Assembly (NCBI RefSeq): GCF_001570365.1
Contig: NZ_BBYK01000042.1
Location: forward strand, 347,586 to 411,585
Direction of reading: 5' to 3'
Length of the DNA stretch: 64,000 bases
DNA from: Microtetraspora fusca
GTDB lineage: Bacteria > Actinomycetota > Actinomycetes > Streptosporangiales > Streptosporangiaceae
In this document: piece by piece, positions 48,094 to 56,874 of the stretch
How the letters are laid out: every line of letters starts with the position of its first letter
Position numbering within the stretch: the first letter of the stretch is position 1
Notes under the pieces: generated by a model
What the model was told of the DNA's origin: nothing
What the model saw: the letters and a program-made list of their open reading frames with translations, nothing else
Databases searched by the model: none
Translations under genes and position numbers: made by a program

Positions 48094-48960
48094 GTGAACT
48101 CCGCCCTCAAGGAGCTCCTCGACCTTCTCGATCTGGAGCAGATCGAGCTGGACATCTTCCGGGGGCGCAGCCCCGAGGAGCGCATCCAGCGTGTCTTCGG
48201 CGGCCAGGTCGCCGCCCAGGCCCTGGTGGCGGCGGGCCGTACGGTGCCGGCCGACCGCATGGTCCACTCGCTGCACGCCTACTTCATCCGCCCCGGTGAC
48301 CCGGCGGTCCCGATCGTCTACAACGTCGAGCGGGTGCGCGACGGCCGTTCCTTCACCACGCGCCGGGTCGTCGCGATCCAGCATGGCAAGGCGATCTTCA
48401 CCATGTCGGCCTCGTTCCACATCGACGAGCCCGGCGTCGCGCACCAGGCGCGGCCGATGCCCGACGTGCCCGGGCCGGAGAGCCTGCCCACGTTCCAGCA
48501 GCGGATGTTCGACACCTTCGGCGACGACGCGGCGTGGCGTGAGTGGACGGCCAAGCCGCGTCCGGTCGACTTCCGCTACGTCAGCGCGCTCCCGTGGGAG
48601 GCGCAGCGCGACCCGAGCCTGATCAGCACCGAGAACAACGCGTGGTTCCGGTACGACGCCGAGCTGCCCGACGACCCGCTGCTGCACGTGGTGCTCGCCG
48701 CGTACGCCTCCGACTTCACCCTGGTCGACACCGTCCTGCTCGCCCACGGGCTCGCCTGGGGATCGGCGAACATCAGCGGAGCCTCCCTCGACCACGCCAT
48801 GTGGTTCCACCGCCCGTTCCGCGCCGACGAATGGATGCTGTACGCCCAGGAGTCGCCCTGGTCGGGCGGGGCGCGCGGGCTCGCGCGCGGCGAGATGTAC
48901 ACCGCGTCCGGGCAGCTCGCGGTGTCGGTCGTCCAGGAGTGCCTGATCCGGGTGAGCTGA
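48094..48960 (+). CDS. tesB: Acyl-CoA thioesterase II (TesB)
   Basis: 288 residues from GTG 48094, with GGAGG five bases upstream. Double hot-dog thioesterase with RVFGGQVAAQALVAAGRTV, HSLHAYFIRPGD, SLDHAMWFHRPFRADEWMLY and SPWSGGARGLARGEMYTASG. TesB hydrolyses medium and long acyl-CoA. It begins 12 bp after uvrD2 and likely shares its transcript, although the two functions are not clearly linked. Confidence 0.92.
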   Translation: MNSALKELLDLLDLEQIELDIFRGRSPEERIQRVFGGQVAAQALVAAGRTVPADRMVHSLHAYFIRPGDPAVPIVYNVERVRDGRSFTTRRVVAIQHGKAIFTMSASFHIDEPGVAHQARPMPDVPGPESLPTFQQRMFDTFGDDAAWREWTAKPRPVDFRYVSALPWEAQRDPSLISTENNAWFRYDAELPDDPLLHVVLAAYASDFTLVDTVLLAHGLAWGSANISGASLDHAMWFHRPFRADEWMLYAQESPWSGGARGLARGEMYTASGQLAVSVVQECLIRVS

Positions 48961-49100
48961 TCGCGAAGCCCCGAGCGGCGCGGCCGGTCGGCCGTGTCCC
49001 GGAGCGGGCGTGCGCGCGCGGGGCGCGCGAGTGCTAGCGTGGCGGTTCTGACCCCACGGTTAGTGTCGCGAAACCGTGAAAATCGCAGGTAGAAAATAGG

Positions 49101-49130
49101 TTGCCGGGTTCCCGGTCACGCATTTAGGGT
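49101..49130 (+). promoter_or_regulatory. Probable WhiB7-type promoter
   Basis: TTGCCG (49101-49106) and TAGGGT (49125-49130) are spaced 18 bp. An A/T-rich stretch (TAGAAAATAG) ends two bases upstream of the -35, the arrangement known for WhiB7-activated promoters. Autoregulation of whiB7 is therefore likely. Confidence 0.6.
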
Positions 49131-49191
49131 CATGGAAGTCGGTCGGACGGCCCTGTCCGACCATCGCATTCGAGCGGAGGTGAGTCTCGTG

Positions 49192-49467
49192 ATGAACACG
49201 ATCATGTTCAACGGCCCGTGGCTCGCTTCCGCATGCCCGGTCGCCGAAGTGGCGTCCGTCATGCCGATGCGCGGCAAGGCCGTCCGTGTCGAGGCTCAGC
49301 TCGGCTCGGCCGTCTTCGGCGTCTTCGCTGACGCGCGCCAGGGCACCCCCGTCTACCGTCCGGCCTTCGTGGCCCGACCGGCAGGCGACGAGCAGCTGAC
49401 CAGCCACATCACCAATGGTGGAGTGCGCGGTTCGCGTTACGCCTGGAGAGAACCAGTCACAACCTGA
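49192..49467 (+). CDS. Leader ORF upstream of whiB7
   Basis: 91 residues from ATG 49192 (MNTIMFNGPWLASACP), with GGAGGTGAG upstream; a GTG one codon earlier is possible. It lies in the whiB7 leader and ends 15 bases before a strong terminator hairpin. Mycobacterial whiB7 is controlled by an upstream ORF whose stalled translation prevents termination; this ORF may have that role, or encode a small protein. I recognise no family. Confidence 0.6.
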   Translation: MNTIMFNGPWLASACPVAEVASVMPMRGKAVRVEAQLGSAVFGVFADARQGTPVYRPAFVARPAGDEQLTSHITNGGVRGSRYAWREPVTT

Positions 49468-49482
49468 CCGGTCTCATCTTCA

Positions 49483-49523
49483 GGCCGCGGATCCGCACAC
49501 CGGATCCGCGGCCTTCTTGTTTT
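49483..49523 (+). terminator. Attenuator hairpin upstream of whiB7
   Basis: A 13-bp perfect stem (49483-49495 with 49501-49513) with a 5-base loop is followed by TTCTTGTTTT. It sits between the leader ORF and whiB7, 66 bp before the whiB7 start, so it should act as a conditional terminator. Confidence 0.85.
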
Positions 49524-49588
49524 ACCCGCCACGTTCCGCCCACCCAAGAGGACAACCAGCCCAGAAACCAATCAAAGAGGTGACGCAG

Positions 49589-49852
49589 ATGGCGGCCCCG
49601 GTCATGGACCTGATCGAAGCCGAAATCCCCTGCCGTACCGAACCCGACCTGTGGTTCGCCGAGTCTCCGGAGGACGTGGAGTTCGCCAAGGCGCTCTGCG
49701 GAGGCTGCCCGATCCAGAAGGCCTGCCTGGCCCGCGCGCTGGAGCGTGAGGAGCCGTGGGGCGTCTGGGGTGGCGAACTCATCCTGAGGGGGGCCATCGT
49801 CCCCCGTAAGCGGCCGCGCGGGCGCCCCCGCAAGACTCCGGTCGCTGCCTGA
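49589..49852 (+). CDS. whiB7: WhiB7 transcription factor
   Basis: 87 residues from ATG 49589. The WhiB Fe-S cysteines are C15, C37, C40 and C46; the GVWGG turn spans 58-62, and a C-terminal AT-hook (RGRPRK, 77-82) identifies WhiB7. It binds the primary sigma factor and A/T-rich DNA to activate intrinsic antibiotic-resistance genes when ribosome function is impaired. The gene is preceded by a leader ORF and an attenuator. Confidence 0.95.
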   Translation: MAAPVMDLIEAEIPCRTEPDLWFAESPEDVEFAKALCGGCPIQKACLARALEREEPWGVWGGELILRGAIVPRKRPRGRPRKTPVAA

Positions 49853-49896
49853 CCACCGCATCACTCGACGAACGTGTGAAAGAGGAGAAGATTCCC

Positions 49897-50079
49897 ATGA
49901 CCATGACCCCCAACGTCGCCATGTATATGCATCAAGAACTGGTCGCTGAGCGAATACGCGGCCTCCACGAGGAGGCCGCCGAGCAGCGACTGGTCAGTCG
50001 GATCCAGGACGTACAGAGGGCGCGCCGCAAGGCCGAGCGTGCCTCGCGGCGTCTGCTCGCGGCGCTCGCGCGCACCTGA
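49897..50079 (+). CDS. Small conserved protein after whiB7
   Basis: 60 residues from ATG 49897, with AAAGAGGAGAAG upstream; an in-frame GTG at 49876 overlaps that site and is less likely. Mostly helical, basic at the C-terminus (RARRKAERASRRLLAAL). It follows whiB7 by 44 bp and may be co-transcribed. No family recognised. Confidence 0.65.
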   Translation: MTMTPNVAMYMHQELVAERIRGLHEEAAEQRLVSRIQDVQRARRKAERASRRLLAALART

Positions 50080-50152
50080 CGCTTCCACCTCGGGGAGCGT
50101 GCGTCACCCGGGCGGCCTCGGCCGCCCGGCGCGTGGCGGAACATGGCAGGAA

Positions 50153-50180
50153 GGCCCGGGCCGTTCGTACGGCCCGGGCC
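50153..50180. terminator. Terminator between whiB7 operon and ABC1 kinase
   Basis: A 12-bp perfect stem (50153-50164 with 50169-50180) with a 4-base loop lies between convergent genes. A smaller inverted repeat (50109-50127) precedes it. Confidence 0.7.
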
Positions 50181-50218
50181 TTCGCCGTTCGTACGGCCCT
50201 CGTACGAGGGCGGCGCGC

Positions 50219-51556
50219 TCAGCCGGTGAGGGCGCTGCCTTCCGCGTCATCGTCGTCGGCGAAGCCGGGAACCCAGCGGATCACCTCGTCGCGGAACCGC
50301 GCGGTCGTGCCGAGCTGGCACAGGACCCCCACGCCGGCCGCGTGCACACGGTGGATCAGCACGTACGACGGGGGAAGGTTGAGCTGGCGCACCACGTTGG
50401 AGGGCCGCAGGTCGGCCACGGCCGCCGCCTGGCGCTGGAGCCACTCCCTGCTGAAGCTGAACTCCTCCACCTGGGTCGGCTCGACATAGGGGGCGAGGAA
50501 CGCCCGCAGCGCGTCCACGTCGACCTCGATGTGCGGCCGGATGAACCCCTCGGCACGCAGCCCCTCGACGACCGCCTCCATGTCGCCCTGGTTGAAGATG
50601 CGGGTCAGCCTGCCGAACATCAGGGGGTAGCCGTCCGGCAGCCGGTTGACCGCGCCGAAGTCGAGCACCCCGAGACGGCCGTCCTCCATCATCCGGAAGT
50701 TGCCGGGGTGGGGATCCGCGTGCAGCATGCCGACCCGGGCCGGAGAGGAGAAGAGGAAGCGGACCAGCAGCAGCCCCGCACGGTCGCGGTCCTCGATCGT
50801 GCCGTCGGTGATGATCCGGGACAGCGCCGTGCCGGACATCCACTCGGTGACCAGGATCTGCTCGTTGGCGGCGATCACGTCCGGCACGAAGAAGTCGGGG
50901 TCGTCCCGGAACTCCTGCGCGAACGCGTGCTGCGCCTCCGCCTCGCCGAGGTAGTCGAGCTCCTCGACCACCCGTTCCCTGAGCTCGCTCAGCACGGCCC
51001 TGACGTCGAGGCCGGGCAGCAGCGCGCCGAAGAGCTTGCCGACCCGGGCGAGCTGGTTGAAGTCGGAGAGCAGCGCCTTGCCCGCGCCCGGGTACTGGAT
51101 CTTCACGGCGACCGCCCGGCCGTCGTGCCAGACCGCCTTGTGGACCTGCCCGATCGAGGCCGCCGCGCTCGGCGCGTCGTCGAACTCGAGGAAGTTCTCC
51201 CTCCAGTCGTCGCCGAGCTGCTCGGTCAGGACCTTGTGCACGACCGGGGCGGGCAGCGGTGGAGCGGCGTCCTGCAGCTTGGTCAGGGTCGCGCGGTACG
51301 GCCCGGAGATCTCCGGAGGCAGCGCCGCCTCGAAGATGGACAGCGCCTGGCCGAACTTCATCGCGCCACCCTTGAGCTCGCCGAGCACCTTGAAGATCTG
51401 CTCCGCGGTGCGCTGCTGGATCTCCTGGGCGACGATCTCGGCGGACTTGCCGCCGATGCGTTTGCCGATGCCGAGTGCGGTGCGGCCGGCGAAGCCCAAG
51501 GGGAGGGCGGCCAGCTTCGCCGAGCGCGTCACAGCACGTCGCGGGAGGTCACTCAC
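50219..51556 (-). CDS. ABC1/AarF (UbiB-like) atypical kinase
   Basis: 445 residues from GTG 51556. Contains the family-specific KxGQ motif (AMKFGQALS), ASIGQVHKA in place of a glycine-rich loop, VAVKIQYPG, HADPHPGNF and LDFGAV. ABC1 kinases are linked to quinone or lipid homeostasis and to ATPase activity at membranes. Its start overlaps the stop of the upstream ThiF-like gene by 4 bp. Syntenic with Rv3197 beside whiB7. Confidence 0.9.
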   Translation of the reverse strand: MSDLPRRAVTRSAKLAALPLGFAGRTALGIGKRIGGKSAEIVAQEIQQRTAEQIFKVLGELKGGAMKFGQALSIFEAALPPEISGPYRATLTKLQDAAPPLPAPVVHKVLTEQLGDDWRENFLEFDDAPSAAASIGQVHKAVWHDGRAVAVKIQYPGAGKALLSDFNQLARVGKLFGALLPGLDVRAVLSELRERVVEELDYLGEAEAQHAFAQEFRDDPDFFVPDVIAANEQILVTEWMSGTALSRIITDGTIEDRDRAGLLLVRFLFSSPARVGMLHADPHPGNFRMMEDGRLGVLDFGAVNRLPDGYPLMFGRLTRIFNQGDMEAVVEGLRAEGFIRPHIEVDVDALRAFLAPYVEPTQVEEFSFSREWLQRQAAAVADLRPSNVVRQLNLPPSYVLIHRVHAAGVGVLCQLGTTARFRDEVIRWVPGFADDDDAEGSALTG

Positions 51557-52617
51557 GCGACCATTGTTAGCGAATGTCGGTGGTTTCGACCACAGTCACA
51601 CAACGGATGTGGGCGGCAGGAGCGCCGATTCCAGTGCCAGTCGGGGGATATCTCCAGTGTGCCGTTGCTCACAGCGGCGCCTTCGAGCCAGGCCAGCGCC
51701 TGTCCCGCCGCCTGCGCGGCGACCAGCGCGGACAGTGCCGCGTCGCAGGCGATCTCGCCCGCGGGGAAGCCGCCGAGCCGGGCCTGGACCGACGGCCAGG
51801 CCGGGTCGCGGTCCCGCCGGAAAAGATCGAGGCAACGCAGGCACGGCGTGCTCCCGGCCAGCACCAGCGGCCCCACGCACCCCCACCCCTCGGCCGCGGT
51901 GACGAGCAGGTGCGGGATCCCCGCCGCGCGCAGCTCGTGTGCCAGCAGGGCGTCCAGCGGCTCAACGGGAGCGAGAATCGCGAGGTCGGGGCGGCGCGCC
52001 CCGTCGGCGGGCCGCGAGGCCGTACGGCCGGGCCAGGCGTTGACTCCCGGAGCGAGCCGCCGGGCGATCGCGACCGCGCCCTCCTCCCGGCTCGCCCCCA
52101 CCTCGGTGGCGCCCAGCCCACCCGGTGCCAGGTCCTGGACCCGGGCGGTGCCCGGGTCCACGACGCAGAGGTGGCCGACGCCGGAGGCGGCCAGCAGCGA
52201 CACGATCCGGGCGCCCACCCGGCCCGCGCCGTACACCCGGATGTGCGCCGACCTCCTGCGCCGCAACGCGGCGAGCCCGCCGTCGGCGGCGGCGAGGGAG
52301 AGCCGGTCCAGCTCGGGACGGAGCAGCTCGCGCTCCTCGCGGGACAGTGCCGCGAGCTCGCCCGGCGGAGCGGACGCGTCCTCGATCAGGCCGTGCCGTA
52401 CGAGCAGGGCGATCACCTCGTGCGCGGCCTCCGCGCCGAGGCCGCTCGCCGCGACGGCCTGCTCCAGCGTGCGGGTGCCGTCGAGGCTCTCGACGAGCCG
52501 CCGGACGGCGGGCTCCAGGTCGGTCAGGACGATCGCGCGCGACGGATGGACGCCGAACTGGAGCGTGCGGGCGTCCCTTTCGACCCGCCGCAGGGCGGGC
52601 TTCAGACAAGGTCTCAT
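51553..52617 (-). CDS. ThiF/E1-like protein
   Basis: 354 residues. An N-terminal region of about 110 residues looks winged-helix-like (LVRHGLIED), followed by a Rossmann nucleotide site (IRVYGAGRVGARIVSLLAASG) and zinc-type cysteines (PCLRCLDLF, and CRPHPLCDCG near the C-terminus). Related proteins act in azole cyclodehydratase systems and in actinobacterial proteins of unknown role. No precursor peptide gene is seen here. It is translationally coupled to the ABC1 kinase. Confidence 0.75.
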   Translation of the reverse strand: MRPCLKPALRRVERDARTLQFGVHPSRAIVLTDLEPAVRRLVESLDGTRTLEQAVAASGLGAEAAHEVIALLVRHGLIEDASAPPGELAALSREERELLRPELDRLSLAAADGGLAALRRRRSAHIRVYGAGRVGARIVSLLAASGVGHLCVVDPGTARVQDLAPGGLGATEVGASREEGAVAIARRLAPGVNAWPGRTASRPADGARRPDLAILAPVEPLDALLAHELRAAGIPHLLVTAAEGWGCVGPLVLAGSTPCLRCLDLFRRDRDPAWPSVQARLGGFPAGEIACDAALSALVAAQAAGQALAWLEGAAVSNGTLEISPDWHWNRRSCRPHPLCDCGRNHRHSLTMVA

Positions 52618-52797
52618 AGCAGCGTGAGATTAGTCACACCAGGTGAGGGTGCGTGCGGGGGCTGTGGATAACTCCGTGACGGATGAGGGGGAAGCGGTCC
52701 GGGTTTTCCGTAAAGTCGGCCGGCGTTCGCCTGATTGACCAGCGAGAACGTCATTGACCCCCTGTGGAAACAGGCGGTTGTCGGCTACCTTGCATAT

Positions 52798-53313
52798 GTG
52801 CCCCCCGAGACAGTCGAGGTTCGTCGGAGCACACGACGGCGGCGAACCGTTTCCGCGTACCGCGATGGCGACAAGACCATCGTGCTGCTCCCGGCCGGTC
52901 TGAGCACGATCGACGAGGAGCAGTGGGTGAGCCGCATGCTCGACCGGCTCGCCGCGAAGGAGCAGCGAAGACGCTTCAGCGACGATGATCTGCTCGACCG
53001 GGCGAGGGAGCTGTCCACCCGCTATCTGGACGGCAGAGCCGTGCCCCGCAGCGTGCGCTGGGTCGATAACCAGCAGCACAGATGGGGCTCCTGCACCCCG
53101 GATCACGCGACGATCAGACTATCGGCTCGACTCCGGGGGATGCCCGCCTGGGTCGTAGACTACGTGATCATGCACGAGCTGGTCCACTTGCTGGTCCCCA
53201 GCCACGGTCCCCGCTTCTGGGCCCTGGTCGAGCGCTTTCCCAAGGCGGAGCGCGCCCGGGGCTTCCTCGAAGGGTTCTCCATGGCGGCCAACGGCTCCCC
53301 GGAGGAGTGTTGA
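52798..53313 (+). CDS. YgjP-like (DUF45) metallopeptidase
   Basis: 171 residues from GTG 52798; an upstream TTG at 52735 is weaker. The zinc motif HELVH is followed by SHGPRFW (third ligand His), and the family block RWGSCTPDHATIRLSARL precedes it. The N-terminus has VEVRRSTRRRRTVSAYRDGD. Such M48-like enzymes (YgjP/SprT-type) are soluble; the substrate is unknown. The next gene overlaps its stop. Confidence 0.85.
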   Translation: MPPETVEVRRSTRRRRTVSAYRDGDKTIVLLPAGLSTIDEEQWVSRMLDRLAAKEQRRRFSDDDLLDRARELSTRYLDGRAVPRSVRWVDNQQHRWGSCTPDHATIRLSARLRGMPAWVVDYVIMHELVHLLVPSHGPRFWALVERFPKAERARGFLEGFSMAANGSPEEC

Positions 53314-53903
53314 CCCGCGTCGCGGCCGTTCTCGTCACCGCCGGCATGGCGGACGCGGCCCCTCCCGGAATAGACCCGCACGAGTTCCTCATGGCCGTCG
53401 CCGAGGACACCTATGAGATCGTCGCCGGACTCGAGTTCGTCGAGCCGGTCATCCTGTCCGCCGGGGTCCCGGGGCTGGACGAGATCGCCTGGCCGGGCAC
53501 GCCGGTCATCTCCGTCGACTCGCCTGCCGAGGCGTTCGCCGCGCTGCCGTACGCCGTGGGGGAGGACGGGGGCGCCGAGGGTGTGGTGGTCAGCGCCGAC
53601 GCCCCTGACCTGCCACCCTTGCTGATCGGCAAGCTGTTTCGCGCGTTGGGCCGGGCCGAGGTCGCCATCTGCCCCGCAGAGGGCGGGGGAGCGGTCGCCG
53701 TCGCCGCACGGCTGCCCCTTCCCGACTGGGCCGACCCCGACTTCGACGACCCCGACCTCGTCGTACGGCTCCGCCGTCAGGCCCCGGGGCGGCGCATGGT
53801 CGCCACCGGCCCCGGCTGGCACCGGCTCAGGAAGCCGGTCGACGTGGCGCGGCTCGATCCCGGCCTGGAGGGCTGGGAGAACACCCGGGTCCTGCTCAGT
53901 TAG
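53307..53903 (+). CDS. Conserved protein, possible nucleotidyltransferase-like fold
   Basis: 198 residues from GTG 53307 (a TTG one codon later is possible), overlapping the metallopeptidase gene. The segment GVVVSADAPDLPPLLIGKLFRAL resembles MobA-like/CofC-type nucleotidyltransferases, in which a D-x-P motif binds Mg2+. The remaining sequence is Asp/Pro-rich and diverged. I consider a nucleotide-sugar or NTP-transferase-related role plausible but unproven. Confidence 0.55.
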   Translation: MLTRVAAVLVTAGMADAAPPGIDPHEFLMAVAEDTYEIVAGLEFVEPVILSAGVPGLDEIAWPGTPVISVDSPAEAFAALPYAVGEDGGAEGVVVSADAPDLPPLLIGKLFRALGRAEVAICPAEGGGAVAVAARLPLPDWADPDFDDPDLVVRLRRQAPGRRMVATGPGWHRLRKPVDVARLDPGLEGWENTRVLLS

Positions 53904-53975
53904 GGCGCCGACAGACCAGGTGGTGCGACGGGGGCCGTGCAAGCCGCCGACCGCGGGTGCGACACGGGACGCCGC

Positions 53976-54959
53976 TCAGCGGGCGGGCAGCCGCAGCTCG
54001 GCGAAGAGGGCGCGATGGTCGGTGTCCGGCACGTCGTGGACGCTGACGTCCACCGCCGAGGCCCGCCGGTCCACCAGCACGTGGTCGATCGTGATGAGCG
54101 GGGGCAGCCGCCGGTTCGCCGGCCAGGTCGTGCGCAGCCCGGCGCCGGTCGCGTCCGCCGCGTCGAGGTATCCGCGGTCGAGGACGTCGCGCAGGCTCGC
54201 GTGGTCAAGGCTGGCGTTGAAGTCGCCGGCGAGGACGCGGATCGTCCCCGGCACGGCGGGCGGCAGCGAGCGCAGCGCCTCCCGCCAGGTGGCGACGTCC
54301 GGGCCGAGCGGCGCCATGGTGTGGACGTCGACCAGCTCGACCGCCTGCCCGTCCGGCAGGGAAAACCGGACATGCGGCATGTGGTGCCCGTCGGACGGGC
54401 CGAGATCCGGCAGCTTCGTCAGCGGATAGCGCGAGTAGACGCCGCTCCCCGACGCGCTGTACTCCGGCTCCAGGTGGCCGTACGGCATGAGCCGCCCCAG
54501 CCCGGCCGCGTCGAGGGCCTCGACCGCCCGCGGGTCCAGCTCCTGAGTGTTGAGGATGTCCGGACGCAGGCGGCGCACCAGCTCGACCACCGTGTGGGCG
54601 TCTCCCCGCCCGAAGAACAGGTTCACCGTGAGGATCCGCAGGGACGGGCCGGTCGCCGTCGGCGTGTCGCCGAACGCCCGGGGCAGCACCATGAACGCCA
54701 TGAGGACGCTCGTCGCCGCCCCCACGGCGATCACGGGCCGGCGCCGCGTGCCGAGCGCCAGCAGCAGCGCGACCAGCGAGAACAGCGCCACGTACGGCGT
54801 GCCCGTGATCAGCTCGGTGATGACGGGGCCCTCCACGCCGGCCAGCCGGACCAGCGCCCAGACCGCGCACGGCGCCACCGCGATCCAGGCCAGCGGCCCG
54901 GGAACCCGCCGCCGGCGCCGCGGGGTCGTGACGACGCCGCCCACGTCCACCTGAGTCAT
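53976..54959 (-). CDS. Membrane-anchored EEP-family protein
   Basis: 327 residues. Three N-terminal membrane segments are followed by an endonuclease/exonuclease/phosphatase domain: ILTVNLFFGRGDA, NTQELDP, AGDFNASLDH and TDHRALFAEL, which contain the Asn, Glu, Asp and His of the active site. The catalytic domain is probably extracytoplasmic. Members of this family hydrolyse phosphodiesters in DNA, inositol phosphates or lipids; the substrate is open. Confidence 0.85.
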   Translation of the reverse strand: MTQVDVGGVVTTPRRRRRVPGPLAWIAVAPCAVWALVRLAGVEGPVITELITGTPYVALFSLVALLLALGTRRRPVIAVGAATSVLMAFMVLPRAFGDTPTATGPSLRILTVNLFFGRGDAHTVVELVRRLRPDILNTQELDPRAVEALDAAGLGRLMPYGHLEPEYSASGSGVYSRYPLTKLPDLGPSDGHHMPHVRFSLPDGQAVELVDVHTMAPLGPDVATWREALRSLPPAVPGTIRVLAGDFNASLDHASLRDVLDRGYLDAADATGAGLRTTWPANRRLPPLITIDHVLVDRRASAVDVSVHDVPDTDHRALFAELRLPAR

Positions 54960-54999
54960 GGGGCCGACCCTAACGATCGGAACCGCAAGCCCGCGTAAG

Positions 55000-55548
55000 T
55001 CAGATGTGCGGATTCAGTGCAGTTTTGGCCCGGGCGGCGAGCCGACGGGTGGCCTCGTCGCTCGGCTCGGGGATCTCCTCGACGGGGAACCAGCGCAGGT
55101 CGAGCGACTCGTCGCTGATCACCGCCTCGGCCCCGGGCGGCGCGACCGCGCCGTACTCGACGTCGAGGTGCCAGCTGTGCGGCGGGTGGCACCAGACCTG
55201 GTGCCGGTCGAGCGCCAGCGGGCCGGGCAGCAGCCGCAGGCCGGCGATGCCGGACTCCTCGGTCGCCTCCCTGAGCGCGACCTCGGCCAGTGAGCCGTCG
55301 GAGACCTCACAGTGGCCACCCATCGGGAGCCACATCCCGGCCTTCGGGTGCAGCGTGAGCAGTACACGGGAGCCGTCGTGCGAGATCACCGCCGTGGTGG
55401 CGGTCAGGTGGCCCGGCGCGCACTCGCGCCACATGGCGTTCTCGTACGCGTCGAGGTGGGCGAGGAAGTCCTTCCTGAGGAGCTCCTCGCCCGGCGTCGG
55501 CGCCGCCCACCCGCTGAGCACGTCATACGCGTCCCGGTGGAGGCTCAC
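55000..55548 (-). CDS. Nudix hydrolase
   Basis: 182 residues from GTG 55548, overlapping the DUF2342 gene by 4 bp. The box GGHCEVSDGSLAEVALREATEESGI is a variant Nudix motif: the usual Glu eight residues before RE is replaced (Asp/Gly), a variant I have seen in actinobacterial members with GGHCE. Downstream half contains WHLDVEYG and DLRWFPVEEIP. Substrate unknown. Confidence 0.8.
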   Translation of the reverse strand: MSLHRDAYDVLSGWAAPTPGEELLRKDFLAHLDAYENAMWRECAPGHLTATTAVISHDGSRVLLTLHPKAGMWLPMGGHCEVSDGSLAEVALREATEESGIAGLRLLPGPLALDRHQVWCHPPHSWHLDVEYGAVAPPGAEAVISDESLDLRWFPVEEIPEPSDEATRRLAARAKTALNPHI

Positions 55549-56792
55549 TCGTCGTCGTCCTTGGGCTCCTCCAAGGCGGACAGGTCGAACCGCGCCTCGC
55601 CCCTGACGAAGGACTCGGGATCGTCCAGGTCGTCGGCGGTGGGCATCAGGTCGGGGTGGTTCCACACGGCGTCCCGGCCGTCGATGCCGCGTTCGGCGGT
55701 CAGCGCCTTCCACAGGGCCGCCGCCTCGCGCAGCCGCCTGGGGCGCAGCTCCAGGCCGACCAGCGTGGCGAAGGTCCGCTCGGCCGGTCCGCCCGTCGCC
55801 CGGCGGCGCCGTACCGTCTCGGCGAGCGCCGTCGCGGAGGGGAGCTTGCCCTCTGCGGCCTCGTCCACGACCGTGGCCACCCAGCCCTCGACCAGCGCGA
55901 GCGCGGTCTCCAACCGGGACAGGGCGGCCTTCTGCCGTTCGGTCTCCTCGGGCTTGAGCAGTTCGCCGCCGCCGAGGATCTCCTGGAGCTGCTCGGGGTT
56001 GTTCAGGTCGATGCTCTGGAGCTTGCCCTCCAGGGCGGAGACGTCCACGGTGATGCCCCTGGCGTACTCCTCCACCGCGCCGAGCAGGTGCGCCCGCAGC
56101 CACGGCACGTGCTGGAACAGCCGGTGGTGGGCCGCCTCGCGCAGCGCGAGGTAGATCCTGATCTCCTCGGCGGGTGTCTCCAGGCCCTCGCTGAAGGCCG
56201 CGACGCCGCCGGGCAGCAGCGCGGCGGTGTCCGAGAGCGGCAGGCCGATGTCGGAGGAGCCGACGACCTCGCGGGCGAGCGTGCCCAGCGCCTGGCCGAG
56301 CTGCTGGCCGACCATCATGCCGCCCATCTGCTTGAGCATGCCGAGCAGCGGCCCGGCCATCGCCTGGGCCTCGGCGGGCAGGCCGGCGGCGCCCAGCGTG
56401 CCGCCCATCGTCTCGACCATGCGGGCGGCGATGGGCTCGCAGAGCTGCTTCCAGACCGGGACGGTCTTCTCGATCCACTCCGACCGGCTCCACGCCTGCG
56501 GGTTCGCCACGCCGCTGGGCAGCGCGGTCGCCTCGTTCAGCCAGAGATCGGCGAGATTGAGGGCGTCGACGATCTGTCGCCGCTCACCCTCCATGACACT
56601 CGGGTCCCCTTCGGCGACCACGGCGTGTCGTGCGATGTTCTTGGCCATGTCCCAGTTGACAGGCCCGGCGCTCTGCGGGGCGGACAGCATGTCCGCGAAC
56701 TGCCGCATCGCCGCCGCGATCTGCTCCGGGCTGCCGAACATGGCGAACGGGTTTTCGTTGGGGTCATTTTCACGACCTGGCAGGTCAGTCAC
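55545..56792 (-). CDS. DUF2342 zinc-dependent metalloprotease family
   Basis: 415 residues. The family helix LREAAHHRLFQHVPWLRAHLL contains the E-A-A-H-H variant of a metal motif, and LALVEGWVATVVDEA comes later. The N-terminus is acidic, and the Met/Gly-rich stretch LLGMLKQMGGMMVGQQLGQAL is typical of the family. The counterpart in mycobacteria is Rv3195. Peptidase activity is predicted from the fold, not demonstrated to my knowledge. Confidence 0.85.
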   Translation of the reverse strand: MTDLPGRENDPNENPFAMFGSPEQIAAAMRQFADMLSAPQSAGPVNWDMAKNIARHAVVAEGDPSVMEGERRQIVDALNLADLWLNEATALPSGVANPQAWSRSEWIEKTVPVWKQLCEPIAARMVETMGGTLGAAGLPAEAQAMAGPLLGMLKQMGGMMVGQQLGQALGTLAREVVGSSDIGLPLSDTAALLPGGVAAFSEGLETPAEEIRIYLALREAAHHRLFQHVPWLRAHLLGAVEEYARGITVDVSALEGKLQSIDLNNPEQLQEILGGGELLKPEETERQKAALSRLETALALVEGWVATVVDEAAEGKLPSATALAETVRRRRATGGPAERTFATLVGLELRPRRLREAAALWKALTAERGIDGRDAVWNHPDLMPTADDLDDPESFVRGEARFDLSALEEPKDDDE

Positions 56793-56874
56793 CGCGCCAC
56801 CTCGTGCAGGATGGAGGAGTCCACATCCGCCACGTTATCCGCCGTGGGGCGGATCAGTGCAAAGTGAGGACCTC

